Source: Thiohalocapsa sp963695445
Lineage (GTDB): Bacteria > Pseudomonadota > Gammaproteobacteria > Chromatiales > Chromatiaceae
NCBI GenBank assembly: GCA_963695445.1
Contig: CAVOGV010000055.1
Span: 29,130 to 93,129, forward strand
Reading direction: 5' to 3'
DNA length: 64,000 nt
Part shown: positions 43,280 to 53,206 of the stretch, piece after piece
How positions within the stretch are numbered: position 1 is the stretch's first letter
Layout of the letters: the number at the start of each line of letters is the position of its first letter
The notes under the pieces: model-generated
The model's input: only the letters and a program-made list of their open reading frames with translations
What the model was told of the DNA's origin: nothing
The model's database searches: none
Made by a program: the position numbers and the translations under genes

Positions 43280-43463
43280 CGGTTGCTCCAAATCGGCGAT
43301 GGTCGGGCGCCGTGGGCGGAGGACTGTTCGCTGCAGTGTATCGCAGTCGGCGCCGAGTCGGGGGACGCGGCGTTGCCCGCCCTGAGCCGGTTGTTTAACC
43401 CGTTGTTCCACCGACGCTCGGATCAAGCTGTGAGCTGGCAGTTGCCGGAAATCGCCGCATTGC

Positions 43464-43493
43464 TTGGATCACGCTGACGATAGGGGCTATACT
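43464..43493 (+). promoter_or_regulatory. Candidate promoter of tig
   Basis: TTGGAT (43464-43469), an 18-bp spacer and TATACT (43488-43493) lie about 50 bp upstream of the trigger factor start in the 263-bp gap between alr and tig. The -10 matches the sigma-70 consensus at five of six positions. AGGAGAT at about 43530 is the ribosome-binding site. Confidence 0.5.
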
Positions 43494-43542
43494 GGTGAGC
43501 TTTTGCACATTTAGCGGCATCCGTTACAGGAGATAACCCCAG

Positions 43543-44838
43543 ATGCAAGTGACCGTCGAGACCGGCGAGGGGCTCGCCCGCCAGATGACCGTGGAGTTGC
43601 CGCCGGAAGAGATCGAGCGGGAGATCGACAAACGGCTACAGGAAGTGGCCCGCAACGCCCGTCTGCCTGGCTTCCGGCCCGGAAAGGTACCGATGCGGGT
43701 GCTGCGTCAGCGCTTCGGCGAGAGCGTCCGCGGCGAGGTCTTCGGCGAAAAGGTGCAAGCCTCTTTCCCGGAGGCCATCGCGCAGGTCGAGTTGCGCCCG
43801 GCGGGTATGCCGGAGATCAAGGCAGACATCGACAAGTCGACGCGTCGCTACGCTTACACGGCGAAGTTCGAGGTGCTGCCGCAGATCGAGTTGCGGGGCC
43901 TCGAGGGGAAGTCCATCAAGCGCCCGGTGGCGGAGATTGGCGACAGCGACATCGACGGCATGATTGCGCGTCTGCGCGAGCAGCGGAAAACCTGGGTGGA
44001 TGTTGAGCGCCCGGCGGCGACTGGAGACCAGCTCACTATCTCGTTCGAGGGTACGATCGACGGGGAGGCATTCCCTGGTGGCAGCGCCGAGGACGTGCCG
44101 TTGGAGCTCGGCTCCGGACGCATGGTGCCCGGTTTCGAAGATCAACTGATCGGTGTTGCGGTCGGCGATGAACGCGAAATCGATGTGACCTTCCCGGAGG
44201 ACTACCACGGCAAGGCGCTGGCCGGCAAGCAGGCCCAGTTCAAGGTGGTGGTGAAGGCCGTGGCCGAACCGGCCTTGCCTGACGTAGATGCCGAATTCAT
44301 TCGCGGCTTCGGTATCGAGGATGGCGACGCGGACAAATTCCGCTCGGACGTGCGCAACAACATGGGGCGCGAACTCAAGCAACGTGTCGATTCCAAGCTG
44401 AAGGAGCAGGTCATGGACGCGTTGATCGAGGTCAACCCAATCGACCTGCCGGCGGTGCTGGTGGCCGAGGAAATCAAGGCGCTGAAGGGGCAGGCACGAC
44501 AGGCCGTCGGCGGTGGCACCTTCGATCTGCCGGACGAATTGTTCGCGGATTCCGCGAAACGTCGCGTGGCCCTTGGTTTGATCGTTGCCGAGGTGGTCAA
44601 GCAGCACGGTCTAACGCCGGATGCGGATCGGGTGCGGGCCGCGGTCGAGGAGATGGCGGCGACCTACGAGACGCCTCAGGCCGTGATCGACTACTACTAC
44701 GCTGACCGTCAGCGGCTGGCCACGGTGGAGTCGGTGGTGATGGAGCAGTTGGTGGTCGAGCGCATGCTCGAACAGGCCGATGTGCAGGATGAGCCGACCA
44801 CCTTCGCCGCGGTGACCGAGACGCCCGAGGCCGATTGA
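43543..44838 (+). CDS. tig: Trigger factor
   Basis: A 431-residue ribosome-associated chaperone and prolyl isomerase. The ribosome-binding domain (about 1-115) holds the signature GFRPGKVPMRVLRQRFG. The FKBP-type domain (about 150-240) contains GDQLTISFEGTIDGEAFPGG and MVPGFEDQLIGVAVGDEREI. A helical chaperone domain follows. It acts at the ribosome exit tunnel. It is the first gene of the conserved run tig-clpP-clpX-lon-hupB-ppiD. Confidence 0.97.
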   Translation: MQVTVETGEGLARQMTVELPPEEIEREIDKRLQEVARNARLPGFRPGKVPMRVLRQRFGESVRGEVFGEKVQASFPEAIAQVELRPAGMPEIKADIDKSTRRYAYTAKFEVLPQIELRGLEGKSIKRPVAEIGDSDIDGMIARLREQRKTWVDVERPAATGDQLTISFEGTIDGEAFPGGSAEDVPLELGSGRMVPGFEDQLIGVAVGDEREIDVTFPEDYHGKALAGKQAQFKVVVKAVAEPALPDVDAEFIRGFGIEDGDADKFRSDVRNNMGRELKQRVDSKLKEQVMDALIEVNPIDLPAVLVAEEIKALKGQARQAVGGGTFDLPDELFADSAKRRVALGLIVAEVVKQHGLTPDADRVRAAVEEMAATYETPQAVIDYYYADRQRLATVESVVMEQLVVERMLEQADVQDEPTTFAAVTETPEAD

Positions 44839-44988
44839 TTGCAGGCGCGATGGATGCCATCTGCACGGCTTCTGATCGAGCGTTCGGTCGGTGCATCCAT
44901 TTTTGGGGTACTTGCCCAGGAATTCGCTGGGTTGGTACCTCTTTCATCATGCCTTCCGACGAGGGCTCCTGACCGAGGTTGTACGCAA

Positions 44989-45627
44989 ATGAATCCTGAG
45001 TCCACAAACTCCGGCTGGAATCCCCAGGCGCTGGGCCTGATTCCGATGGTCATCGAGCAGACCGCCCGCGGCGAGCGCTCGTACGATATCTTCTCGCGTT
45101 TGCTGAAGGAACGGGTGGTCTTTTTGGTTGGGCCGGTGGAGGATCACGTCGCCAATCTGGTCGTGGCGCAGCTGCTTTTCCTTGAGTCGGAGAACCCGGA
45201 CAAGGATATCCATTTCTACATCAACTCGCCGGGCGGTTCGGTGACCGCTGGTCTGGCCATCTATGACACCATGCGCTTCATTCGTCCGGACGTCAGCACC
45301 ATGTGCATCGGTCAGGCGGCGAGCATGGGAGCGCTGCTTCTGGCCGGCGGAGCCAAGGGCAAGCGCTTCTGCCTGCCGCACTCCCGCATGATGATCCATC
45401 AGCCGCTGGGCGGCTTCCAGGGACAGGCGACCGACATCGACATCCACGCCCGCGAGATCCTGCATATTCGCGATCAGCTCAATCATATCCTCGCCGAACA
45501 TACCGGTCAGCCGCTGGAAAAGATTGAGGAGGACACGGAGCGAGATCGTTTCATGGGTGGTGAGGTGGCAGTGGAGTACGGTCTGATCGACAAGGTGCTG
45601 GATCAGCGCACGGCGGCGGAGGCGTAG
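44989..45627 (+). CDS. clpP: ATP-dependent Clp protease proteolytic subunit ClpP
   Basis: A 212-residue serine protease; the ATG at 44989 is preferred over a frame-extending start at 44839. The catalytic triad is visible as Ser112 (GQAASMGALLL), His137 (RMMIHQPLGG) and Asp186 (DTERDRFM), matching E. coli spacing. It forms the tetradecameric chamber used by ClpX, encoded 229 bp downstream. Confidence 0.97.
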   Translation: MNPESTNSGWNPQALGLIPMVIEQTARGERSYDIFSRLLKERVVFLVGPVEDHVANLVVAQLLFLESENPDKDIHFYINSPGGSVTAGLAIYDTMRFIRPDVSTMCIGQAASMGALLLAGGAKGKRFCLPHSRMMIHQPLGGFQGQATDIDIHAREILHIRDQLNHILAEHTGQPLEKIEEDTERDRFMGGEVAVEYGLIDKVLDQRTAAEA

Positions 45628-45759
45628 CCGCCAATTCACGTCCCCCCCCACGATCGATGCCCTGGCTGCGCCTCCCTGACGCAGTTCCGGGCGTTTTGCA
45701 GGCACGGCGCGCCAGCACCGATGTCCCCCGACGCCCGTTCCGCCGGCGTCGCGCGCGTC

Positions 45760-45787
45760 TTGCCATCTTGCGGCAAACGGTTATGAT
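45760..45787 (+). promoter_or_regulatory. Candidate promoter of clpX
   Basis: TTGCCA (45760-45765), a 16-bp spacer and TATGAT (45782-45787) lie 70 bp upstream of clpX. This would allow clpX expression in addition to read-through from clpP. The boxes match the sigma-70 consensus at four and five positions. Confidence 0.5.
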
Positions 45788-45856
45788 TGGGCGAATCCTC
45801 GCTGGGGCAGGTCCCTTCGCCCCCTGCCGATTCGGTATTCGGAGAGCATCCCACCC

Positions 45857-47137
45857 ATGAGCGGAAATTCCCACGGCAAGAACGACGAAGGCAAGCTGTT
45901 GTACTGCTCCTTTTGCGGCAAGAGCCAGCACGAGGTGCGCAAGCTGATTGCCGGCCCGTCCGTGTTCATCTGCGACGAGTGCGTCGAGCTCTGTAACGAC
46001 ATCATCCGCGAGGAGATGCAGGAAGGCATGGGCGAGGCGACCAGTCGGCTGCCGAAGCCGCGTGAGATCAACGACAGCCTCGATCAGTACGTGATCGGCC
46101 AAGAACAGGCCAAGAAAGTGCTCTCGGTTGCCGTCTACAATCATTACAAGCGCCTCGAGGCTGCCGACGCCAAGGAAGACATCGAGATCGCGAAGAGCAA
46201 CATCCTGCTGATCGGTCCCACCGGTTCCGGCAAGACCCTGCTTGCCGAGACCCTTGCGCGCCTGCTCAATGTCCCTTTCACCATTGCCGATGCGACGACG
46301 CTCACTGAGGCGGGCTACGTTGGTGAAGACGTTGAGAATATCATTCAGAAGTTGCTGCAGAAGTGCGACTACGACGTCGAGAAGGCGCAAACCGGCATCG
46401 TCTACATCGACGAGATCGACAAGATTTCGCGGAAATCCGACAACCCCTCCATAACACGTGACGTGTCCGGTGAAGGTGTACAGCAGGCTTTGCTCAAGCT
46501 CATTGAGGGCACCGTTGCGTCGGTGCCGCCCCAAGGCGGCCGCAAGCATCCTCAGCAGGAATTCCTGCAAGTCGATACCTCCAACATCCTGTTTATAGTC
46601 GGTGGTGCATTCGCCGGTCTCGACAAAATCGTCCAGCAGCGCTGCCGCAAGGGCGGTATCGGCTTCTCTGCGGACGTACACAGTAAGAATGATGAGCGTC
46701 GCATCGGCGAACTGTTCAGTGCTGTCGAGCCCGAGGATCTGATCCGCTACGGCCTGATTCCCGAATTCGTCGGCCGCCTGCCGGTGATGGCGACGCTTGA
46801 AGAGCTGGATGAAGAGGCGCTGGTGCGTATCCTGACCGAGCCCAAGCACGCGCTCTACAAACAGTATTCGCGATTGTTCTCGATGGAAGGCTGCGAACTG
46901 GAGTTGCGCGACGATGCTCTGCGCGGCATCGCGGTTAAGGCCATGGAACGCAAGACCGGGGCGCGTGGCCTGCGGACGATCATGGAGCAAGTGCTTCTCG
47001 ATATCATGTATGACCTGCCGTCCATGGACAGTGTCAGCAAGGTCGTAGTGGATTCCTCTGTGATCGCCGGCGAGAACAAGCCTTTCGTTATCTACGATGG
47101 CGGTGAGCAGCCACAGCAGCGCGCCGCGTCGGATTGA
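45857..47137 (+). CDS. clpX: ATP-dependent Clp protease ATPase subunit ClpX
   Basis: A 426-residue AAA+ unfoldase. The N-terminal zinc-binding domain has Cys17, Cys20, Cys39 and Cys42. Walker A is GPTGSGKT at about 120-127, Walker B is IVYIDEIDKI, and a sensor arginine follows in GARGLRTIMEQ. The GFSAD and pore-loop-type segments, and the IGF-like loop that docks on ClpP (LIRYGLIPEFVGRLPV follows it), are in place. Works with ClpP. Confidence 0.97.
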   Translation: MSGNSHGKNDEGKLLYCSFCGKSQHEVRKLIAGPSVFICDECVELCNDIIREEMQEGMGEATSRLPKPREINDSLDQYVIGQEQAKKVLSVAVYNHYKRLEAADAKEDIEIAKSNILLIGPTGSGKTLLAETLARLLNVPFTIADATTLTEAGYVGEDVENIIQKLLQKCDYDVEKAQTGIVYIDEIDKISRKSDNPSITRDVSGEGVQQALLKLIEGTVASVPPQGGRKHPQQEFLQVDTSNILFIVGGAFAGLDKIVQQRCRKGGIGFSADVHSKNDERRIGELFSAVEPEDLIRYGLIPEFVGRLPVMATLEELDEEALVRILTEPKHALYKQYSRLFSMEGCELELRDDALRGIAVKAMERKTGARGLRTIMEQVLLDIMYDLPSMDSVSKVVVDSSVIAGENKPFVIYDGGEQPQQRAASD

Positions 47138-47449
47138 AAAGCCGTTCTTTCTCTGCCTTAAAGCCGGCGCCGGAGCGGGCGCCAAAGTGTGTTTGGGGGG
47201 CCTAACTTAGGTCCCGCTCGTGCTCGATCCAGCTCCTGCGCCGAGGTCTTGCCCGCCATCGCGGCCTTGCCGTCTAGCCCTTCATGACATGCTTTCGCTT
47301 CCGGCCCGATTGAACCGCCCGTTTCGAGCCCAACCTCAAACGGGACACAAGGATCTTTTCTTCACCCATCGTTCGCCACGCGACCGCTCCAGGCAATCTC
47401 CCGCGGAGCGACATCAGGCGCGCGGACGATTCACTAGAGTAAGGTTTTC
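47138..47449. other. Gap between clpX and lon
   Basis: This 312-bp gap holds no gene. It has a 10-bp palindrome CCGGCGCCGG near 47164 and a small hairpin around CCTAA-C-TTAGG (47201-47211, extended by G-C pairs to about 47198-47215), but no T-run follows, so a terminator is not assured. I could not identify a convincing sigma-32 heat-shock promoter for lon. AGAGTAAGG just before 47450 is the ribosome-binding site. Confidence 0.4.
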
Positions 47450-49915
47450 ATGGCCAAGAGCGATATCGATTCCAAGCATTCCGCTTCCGCCGATCAGGAA
47501 GTTCCGGTGCTGCCGCTGCGCGATGTTGTGGTCTATCCGCATATGGTCATCCCGCTGTTCGTTGGCAGGGACAAGTCCATCAAGGCGCTTGACTCGGCGA
47601 TGGCGAGCGACAAACAGATCCTGCTGATCGCGCAAAAGAACGCCGACGTCGACGACCCTGCCGTCTCCGACCTGCACAACATTGGCACCCTCGCCAACAT
47701 TCTGCAGCTGCTCAAACTTCCCGACGGCACCGTGAAGGTGCTGGTGGAAGGCCACCGTCGCGCCAAGGCCAAGTCGTTCTTGACTGCTGACCAAGCCTTC
47801 TCCGCGATCGTCACGCCGCTCGCCGAAAAACTCGATGCGGACGAACGCGAGCAAGAAGTGCTGATGCGCTCCGCGGTGACCCTGTTTGATCAGTACGTGA
47901 AGCTCAACAAGAAAGTCCCGCCGGAGGTGCTGACCTCGCTGTCGAGTATCGACGAGGCCGGGCGCCTCGCCGACACCATGGCCGCGCACATGTCGCTGAA
48001 GCTCGAAGAGAAGCAGCACGTGTTGGAGATGGTCGACGTGCAGCAGCGCCTTGAGCACCTGATGGGGCTGATGGAGGCGGAGAACGATATCCTGCAGATG
48101 GAGAAGCGCATCCGCGGTCGCGTCAAGCGGCAAATGGAAAAGAACCAGCGGGAGTACTATCTCAACGAGCAGATGAAGGCGATTCAGAAGGAATTGGGCG
48201 AGCTCGAAGATGTGCCGAACGAGCTCGAGGAGATTGGTCGACGCATCGAAGAGGCCGGCATGCCTAAGGAGGTCAAGGACAAGGCGACCGCCGAGCTGAA
48301 CAAGCTAAAACTGATGTCGCCGATGTCCGCCGAGGCCACCGTGGTGCGTAACTACGTCGATACCCTGGTGTCGGTGCCCTGGAAGAAACGTACCCGCATC
48401 CGCAACGATATCCGTGTCGCAGAACAGGTGCTGGATACCGATCATTACGGGCTGGAGAAGGTCAAGGAGCGTATCCTGGAATATCTGGCCGTGCAGCAGC
48501 GGGTGCGCAAGCTCAAGGGGCCGATACTGTGTCTGGTCGGCCCGCCGGGCGTCGGCAAGACCTCGCTCGGACAGTCGATCGCCCGCGCCACCAATCGCAA
48601 GTTCGCCCGCATGTCGCTGGGCGGCGTGCGCGATGAGGCCGAGATTCGCGGGCATCGTCGTACCTACATCGGCGCTTTGCCGGGCAAGATCATCCAGCTG
48701 CTGTCCAAGGTGGGTTCGCGCAACGCCTTCTTCCTGCTCGACGAGATCGACAAGATGGCGATGGACTTCCGCGGCGATCCGGCCTCGGCGCTGCTCGAGG
48801 TCCTCGATCCGGAGCAGAACCACACCTTCAACGACCATTATCTCGAGGTGGATTTCGATCTGTCTGAGGTCATGTTCGTCGGGACCGCGAATACCCTGAA
48901 TATCCCACCGGCGTTACTCGATCGCATGGAGGTCATTCGTCTGTCCGGCTACACAGAAGACGAGAAGGTCAACATCGCAGAACGTTACCTGATCCCCAAG
49001 CAGATGAAGAACAACGGGCTCAAGGAAGGCGAGCTGGCGATCCGCGAGGCGACGATCCGCGACATCGTGCGCTACTATACCCGTGAGGCCGGTGTGCGGA
49101 ACCTGGAACGCGAGATCTCCAAGGTCTGCCGTAAGGTGGTTAAGGAGGTGCTGCTCAAGAAGCGGGACACCACCGTCACGGTTACCCCGAAGGTTCTCGA
49201 AAAGTACCTGGGCGTGCGCAGGTTCCGCTTCGGCCTCGCCGACGAGCATGATCAGGTCGGTCAGGTCACTGGTCTCGCCTGGACCGAGGTCGGTGGTGAA
49301 TTGCTGCGCATCGAGTCAGCGCTGGTCCCCGGTAAGGGCAAATTCACCTATACAGGCCAACTCGGCGATGTGATGCAGGAGTCCATTCAGGCCGCGCTGA
49401 CCGTCGTGCGCAGTCGCGCCGAGGCGCTCGGCATCGATCCGGACTTCCATCAGAAGAACGACCTGCATATCCATGTGCCCGAAGGCGCCACGCCAAAGGA
49501 TGGGCCGAGCGCCGGTGTCGCGATGTGCACGGCCCTGGTGTCCGCGCTCACCAATGTCGCAGTGCGCTCCGACGTGGCCATGACCGGGGAGATTACCCTG
49601 CGTGGCGAGGTGCTGCCGATCGGCGGATTAAAGGAGAAGTTGCTCGCGGCGCATCGGGGCGGTATCCAGACCGTGCTGATTCCCTACGAGAACGAGCGCG
49701 ACCTGGTCGATATTCCGAAGAACATCAAGCAAAGCCTGGAGATCCGCCCGGTGCGCTGGATCGATGAGGTGCTCGAATACGCCCTGTGCGAGAATCCGGC
49801 AGTGCAGGCTGCGCCCGAGGAGGCAGCTGTCGAGGTAGTGGCGGAGAAAGTGAAAGCGCCGCCGGCTGCAAAAAAGGGTGAAAAGAAGCCAGCGGGGGCG
49901 CGCACGCACCACTAA
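47450..49915 (+). CDS. lon: ATP-dependent protease Lon
   Basis: An 821-residue AAA+ protease. The N-terminal substrate domain (about 20-310) begins with EVPVLPLRDVVVYPHMVIPL. Walker A is GPPGVGKT near 364-371, with the typical GGVRDEAEIRGHRRTYIGAL after it. The protease domain has the catalytic pair Ser687 (PKDGPSAGVAM) and Lys730 (GGLKEKLLAAHRGG). A Lys/Ala-rich tail ends the protein. It degrades misfolded and regulatory proteins. Confidence 0.98.
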   Translation: MAKSDIDSKHSASADQEVPVLPLRDVVVYPHMVIPLFVGRDKSIKALDSAMASDKQILLIAQKNADVDDPAVSDLHNIGTLANILQLLKLPDGTVKVLVEGHRRAKAKSFLTADQAFSAIVTPLAEKLDADEREQEVLMRSAVTLFDQYVKLNKKVPPEVLTSLSSIDEAGRLADTMAAHMSLKLEEKQHVLEMVDVQQRLEHLMGLMEAENDILQMEKRIRGRVKRQMEKNQREYYLNEQMKAIQKELGELEDVPNELEEIGRRIEEAGMPKEVKDKATAELNKLKLMSPMSAEATVVRNYVDTLVSVPWKKRTRIRNDIRVAEQVLDTDHYGLEKVKERILEYLAVQQRVRKLKGPILCLVGPPGVGKTSLGQSIARATNRKFARMSLGGVRDEAEIRGHRRTYIGALPGKIIQLLSKVGSRNAFFLLDEIDKMAMDFRGDPASALLEVLDPEQNHTFNDHYLEVDFDLSEVMFVGTANTLNIPPALLDRMEVIRLSGYTEDEKVNIAERYLIPKQMKNNGLKEGELAIREATIRDIVRYYTREAGVRNLEREISKVCRKVVKEVLLKKRDTTVTVTPKVLEKYLGVRRFRFGLADEHDQVGQVTGLAWTEVGGELLRIESALVPGKGKFTYTGQLGDVMQESIQAALTVVRSRAEALGIDPDFHQKNDLHIHVPEGATPKDGPSAGVAMCTALVSALTNVAVRSDVAMTGEITLRGEVLPIGGLKEKLLAAHRGGIQTVLIPYENERDLVDIPKNIKQSLEIRPVRWIDEVLEYALCENPAVQAAPEEAAVEVVAEKVKAPPAAKKGEKKPAGARTHH

Positions 49916-50194
49916 TAGCGATCGGCAGCCTCGCTGACTGGAGGTCGGCGGCTCAGCGCATTCCGATCGCGCTTTCGATAGGCGTTCAGGGTTGCTGAAT
50001 CGCCGACAATCCGGCGATCGCGTACAAACTCGACACCGATTCGTCGGCTCCGCGGGCGGCCGCCGATTAGCTTGACAGGCGTGCAGTTGCTCGTGAACAA
50101 TCCGCTCCTGCTACGGCAGAAGCAGCAGTCGGATCACCGCCCCCGTATAGACGGAGGGTAGGTACATTTCCAAGGTAAAGCGATAGGGGGAAGA

Positions 50195-50467
50195 ATGAAC
50201 AAATCGGATCTGATCGACGCCATGGCGGAAGCTGCGGACATTCCAAAGACATCCGCTGCGCGGGCACTCGATGCCTTCACCGATTCGGTTGCCGTTGCCC
50301 TCAAGGGCGGACAGACCGTTTCCATCATTGGCTTCGGCACGTTCGCCGTCAAGGAGCGCGCCGCGCGGACTGGCCGTAACCCGCAGACGGGAGCCGTCAT
50401 CGAGATCTCGGCATCGAAGACGCCGTCATTTAAGGCTGGCAAAGCGCTAAAAGACGCAGTACAATAA
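50195..50467 (+). CDS. hupB: DNA-binding protein HU-beta
   Basis: A 90-residue histone-like protein. MNKSDLIDAMAEAADIPKTS starts the dimerisation helices. FGTFAVKERAARTGRNPQTG contains the DNA-binding arm with its conserved RNPQTG tip. ASKTPSFKAGKALKDAV is the standard end. It bends DNA and compacts the nucleoid. It lies between lon and the tRNA pair, the usual gammaproteobacterial place. AGGGGGAAG precedes the ATG. Confidence 0.97.
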   Translation: MNKSDLIDAMAEAADIPKTSAARALDAFTDSVAVALKGGQTVSIIGFGTFAVKERAARTGRNPQTGAVIEISASKTPSFKAGKALKDAVQ

Positions 50468-50484
50468 CCGCTTAACTTTTCCGG

Positions 50485-50512
50485 GTTGACTTGCCCATGC
50501 GGGTGAGTTCAA
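50485..50512 (+). promoter_or_regulatory. Candidate promoter of the tRNA pair
   Basis: TTGACT (50485-50490, five of six matches), a 16-bp spacer and TTCAAT (50507-50512, four of six) lie about 100 bp upstream of tRNA-Val. A hairpin with a 7-bp stem (GTCCTGC/GCAGGAC, 50545-50566) and a T-rich loop sits between promoter and tRNA; it lacks a T-tail and may mark RNA processing or the end of hupB. Confidence 0.4.
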
Positions 50513-50613
50513 TTCCTGCGAGTCGGTAGTGTTAATCGTCGTCGGTCCTGCGCTTTTTTGCAGGACTGTTGTGTAAAGCTACCAACGTTCGGGTGCCTAC
50601 TAAGGGTTCGCTA

Positions 50614-50689
50614 GGGTGCTTAGCTCAGCTGGGAGAGCATCGCCCTTACAAGGCGAGGGTCGCAGGTTCGATCCCTGCAGCACCCACCA
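50614..50689 (+). tRNA. tRNA-Val(TAC)
   Basis: A 76-base cloverleaf. The acceptor arms GGGTGCT (50614-50620) and AGCACCC (50679-50685) pair perfectly, the discriminator is A, and CCA is encoded (50687-50689). The D-arm region TAGCTCAGCTGGGAGAGC, the anticodon loop CCTTACAAG with anticodon TAC, and the T-arm GCAGGTTCGATCCCTGC are canonical. It reads GUA and GUG valine codons. tRNA-Asp follows 25 bases later. Confidence 0.98.
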
Positions 50690-50714
50690 GTTTTTTGATT
50701 ATTCATAAAGTCTT

Positions 50715-50791
50715 GGAGTGGTAGTTCAGTTGGTTAGAATACCGGCCTGTCACGCCGGGGGTCGCGGGTTCGAGTCCCGTCCACTCCGCCA
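50715..50791 (+). tRNA. tRNA-Asp(GTC)
   Basis: A 77-base cloverleaf. The acceptor arms GGAGTGG (50715-50721) and CCACTCC (50781-50787) pair, the discriminator is G (the aspartate identity base), and CCA is encoded at 50789-50791. The anticodon loop CCTGTCACG carries GTC. The T-arm is GCGGGTTCGAGTCCCGT. It is probably co-transcribed with tRNA-Val; a strong terminator follows. Confidence 0.98.
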
Positions 50792-50801
50792 ATTTTAATA
50801 G

Positions 50802-50837
50802 CGCGGGGTATCTGGTTCAGATACCCCGCGTTCTTTT
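50802..50837 (+). terminator. Rho-independent terminator after the tRNA pair
   Basis: A perfect 13-bp stem (CGCGGGGTATCTG / CAGATACCCCGCG) with a three-base loop GTT spans 50802-50830 and is followed by TTCTTTT. It closes the tRNA-Val-tRNA-Asp unit. Confidence 0.92.
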
Positions 50838-51045
50838 GTGTGACAAAGGTCCATGTCGGCCCTGCTTGGGTTGGCGCGGGCCTCCGCAGGGCGAACAGCG
50901 GATTTGCTTCGATTGTCGGTGACTGCGCGACTTGATCGATTCAACTCAGGCACCCCGCTCCGCGACCGAATTCCGAGAGAAGGGCCAGCCATTAGTCTCT
51001 CCCTGATCCACTTACCCTACAGAACACGCATCCCGAGACGTTGAC

Positions 51046-52985
51046 ATGTTGCAGGAGATTCGAGAACGGGCGCAGGGATGGGTCGCTTGGGCGATCATCA
51101 TCCTAATCAGTATCCCTTTCGCCCTTTGGGGCATCCAGTCCTACCTCGGTGTCGGCGGCGAGACGGCCGTTGCCACGGTCAACGGTACCGACATCACCGA
51201 GCAGCAGTTCAGCCGCAACGTTCAGCGTACGCGCATGCAACTGCGCGAACGCCTCGGTGCGGCCTACGACCCCGAACTCTTCGGCGGTCAGCGCCTGCGC
51301 GAGCAAGTGCTGGACGGCATGATTCGTGACGCCGTGCTGCTCGACGCTTCGCTATCGATGGGTCTACGTGTGTCCGATCAAGCGGTGCGCGCTACGATCC
51401 TGAGTGAGCCTGCGTTTCAGCGCGACGGCACCTTCGATACTGCAACGTACGATCGGGTGCTCCGGCTTCAGGGGCTGACGCCGGCGGGCTATGAGGAGCA
51501 ATTGCGCCGACAACTCCTGTCGACGCAACTGGCTCGTGCAGTCATCGGGACGGAATTTGTCACCCCGGCGACGGTCGACGAAAGCACGCGGCTACTGCGT
51601 CAGCAGCGGGAACTGTCCTACCTGCTGCTTCCACGAGCGGAGTTTGTGCCGGCGGAACCGCCGTCGGATGCTGAAATTCAGACCTACTACGACGATAACA
51701 AGTCGGCCTTCGAGACGCCGGAGCAGGTCCGCGTGGCCTACCTGATGCTCGACGCGGAGCAGTTGAAGGCTGCTGGCGCTGAAGCCGGCAATAGTACGGT
51801 CGGAGACGATGTGTTGAAGGCGCGCTACGACGAGCGGGTTGATGAATTCGTCGTGCCGGAGCAACGCCGTATTCAACACATCCTGTTGACCGTTCCGATG
51901 GATGCGGACGATGCGGCGGCGGACGCGGTTAAGCAACGGATCACCGCATTGCGCGAGCGTATCCTCGGCGGCGAAGACTTTGCCGCGGTTGCGCAGGCGG
52001 AGTCGGAAGATCCAGCCAGCGCAACCGCGGGCGGGGACCTCGGTCTCGTCGGACGCGGCATCATGGACCCTGGGTTCGAGAAGGCAGCTTTTGACCTAGA
52101 ACTCGATACGGTCAGCGAACCGGTCCGCAGTCGCTTCGGCTACCACCTGATTCAGGTGACCGAGGTCCAGGGTGGAAATGTCAAGCCCTTCGAGGAGGTG
52201 CGGGACCAACTTGCGCAGGAGGCCGCCGCGGGTCAATCGGAGGCGCTCTTTTTCGACCTGGCCGAGCGACTCGCCAATTTGGCCTATGAGTCGCCGGACA
52301 GCCTGATCCCCGCGGCCGAGACCCTCAGTCTGACGATTCAGACCAGCGACTGGTTCGATCGCAATGGTGGTGAAGGAATCTTCGCCAATCCCAAGGTCAC
52401 CGCCGCCGCCTTTAGCGAGGATGTGCTGACCCTAGGCAACAACAGCGAACTGATGGAGCCTGACCCGGACGTGATGCGGGCGATCGTGCTGCGGGTCGAT
52501 GAGCATCGGCCGGCATCGGTGCAGCCCCTCGATGAGGTGCGTGATCAGGTGGTGGAGACCTTGCAGCAACAGAAGGCGACGTCCGCGGCGCTTGAGGCTG
52601 CGCAGGCGATGGTCGACCGGCTGCAAGCCGGCGAGGAGATGGCCGTCGTCGCCGGCTCCTTCGGAGGTCCAAACCCCAGGTCTCGTCGGTCGCACCGCGC
52701 CGGGTGTTCCGCCCGCGGTGCTGGAACTGGCCTTCACCATGCCGAGGCCGGCGGACGGAGCGCAGGCCTTCGCCAGCGGTGATGACGGTGCTGGCGATGC
52801 GTTGGTGGTGGCGGTTGCGAAGGTGGCCGATGGTGATAGTGCCGGGCTCGATGAGCGCTGCGCGCGAGGCGGAGGCCAGTCTGCTGGCTGACAGTCTGGC
52901 CCGTGCTGCCTACGATCGGTTGGTCGACGATCTGGAGGCACGGGCCAAGATTGAACGCTCCGAGATGCCGGCCGATACACAGTAG
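51046..52985 (+). CDS. ppiD: Periplasmic foldase PpiD, 3' end frameshifted
   Basis: SurA-N/parvulin chaperone anchored in the inner membrane. MLQEIRERAQGWVAWAIIIL with a helix at about 13-32 starts the protein. A SurA-like helical domain follows, then the parvulin domain (RRIQHILLTVPMDADDA to FGYHLIQVTEVQGG, about 270-375). The uninterrupted frame ends at 52782 after 578 residues with an aberrant tail. The expected C-terminus continues in other frames: GLVGRTAPGVPPAVLELAF after a shift near 52665, and EAEASLLADSLARAAYDRL after a second near 52855, ending at 52985. Two indels thus alter the last 100 residues; the functional core is intact. Confidence 0.88.
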
Positions 52986-53206
52986 CGACGGCTTTGCGGA
53001 CTGCTACGCCCGGCCTGCCGTTGCCGGCCGCCGAAGCTGTCGTCGATCGTCGCGACCGGTCGACCGGCGATGGCATCTTCTCGATGCCGGTCCGAGGCTC
53101 GGCTGGCGGAAGTGCGAGCGCGCCGATGCCAGGCTTGCCGGCCCGGTCTCAGCCGGGCCAGCCCAAAACCGATAGTCATCCCCGATCAGCCCAACCCGGT
53201 CAGCAA

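Noticed and set aside
45551..47185. A 544-codon minus-strand frame opposite clpX
   Set aside because: Complement of clpX with its full set of motifs; composition is an artefact of the codon use on the other strand.
47138..47449. Heat-shock (sigma-32) promoter upstream of lon
   Set aside because: CTTG-like and CCC-AT-like stretches exist but not with convincing sequence and spacing together.
49912..50100. A 62-codon minus-strand frame between lon and hupB
   Set aside because: It is Arg-rich, without a ribosome-binding site or recognisable motif, and is best treated as chance.
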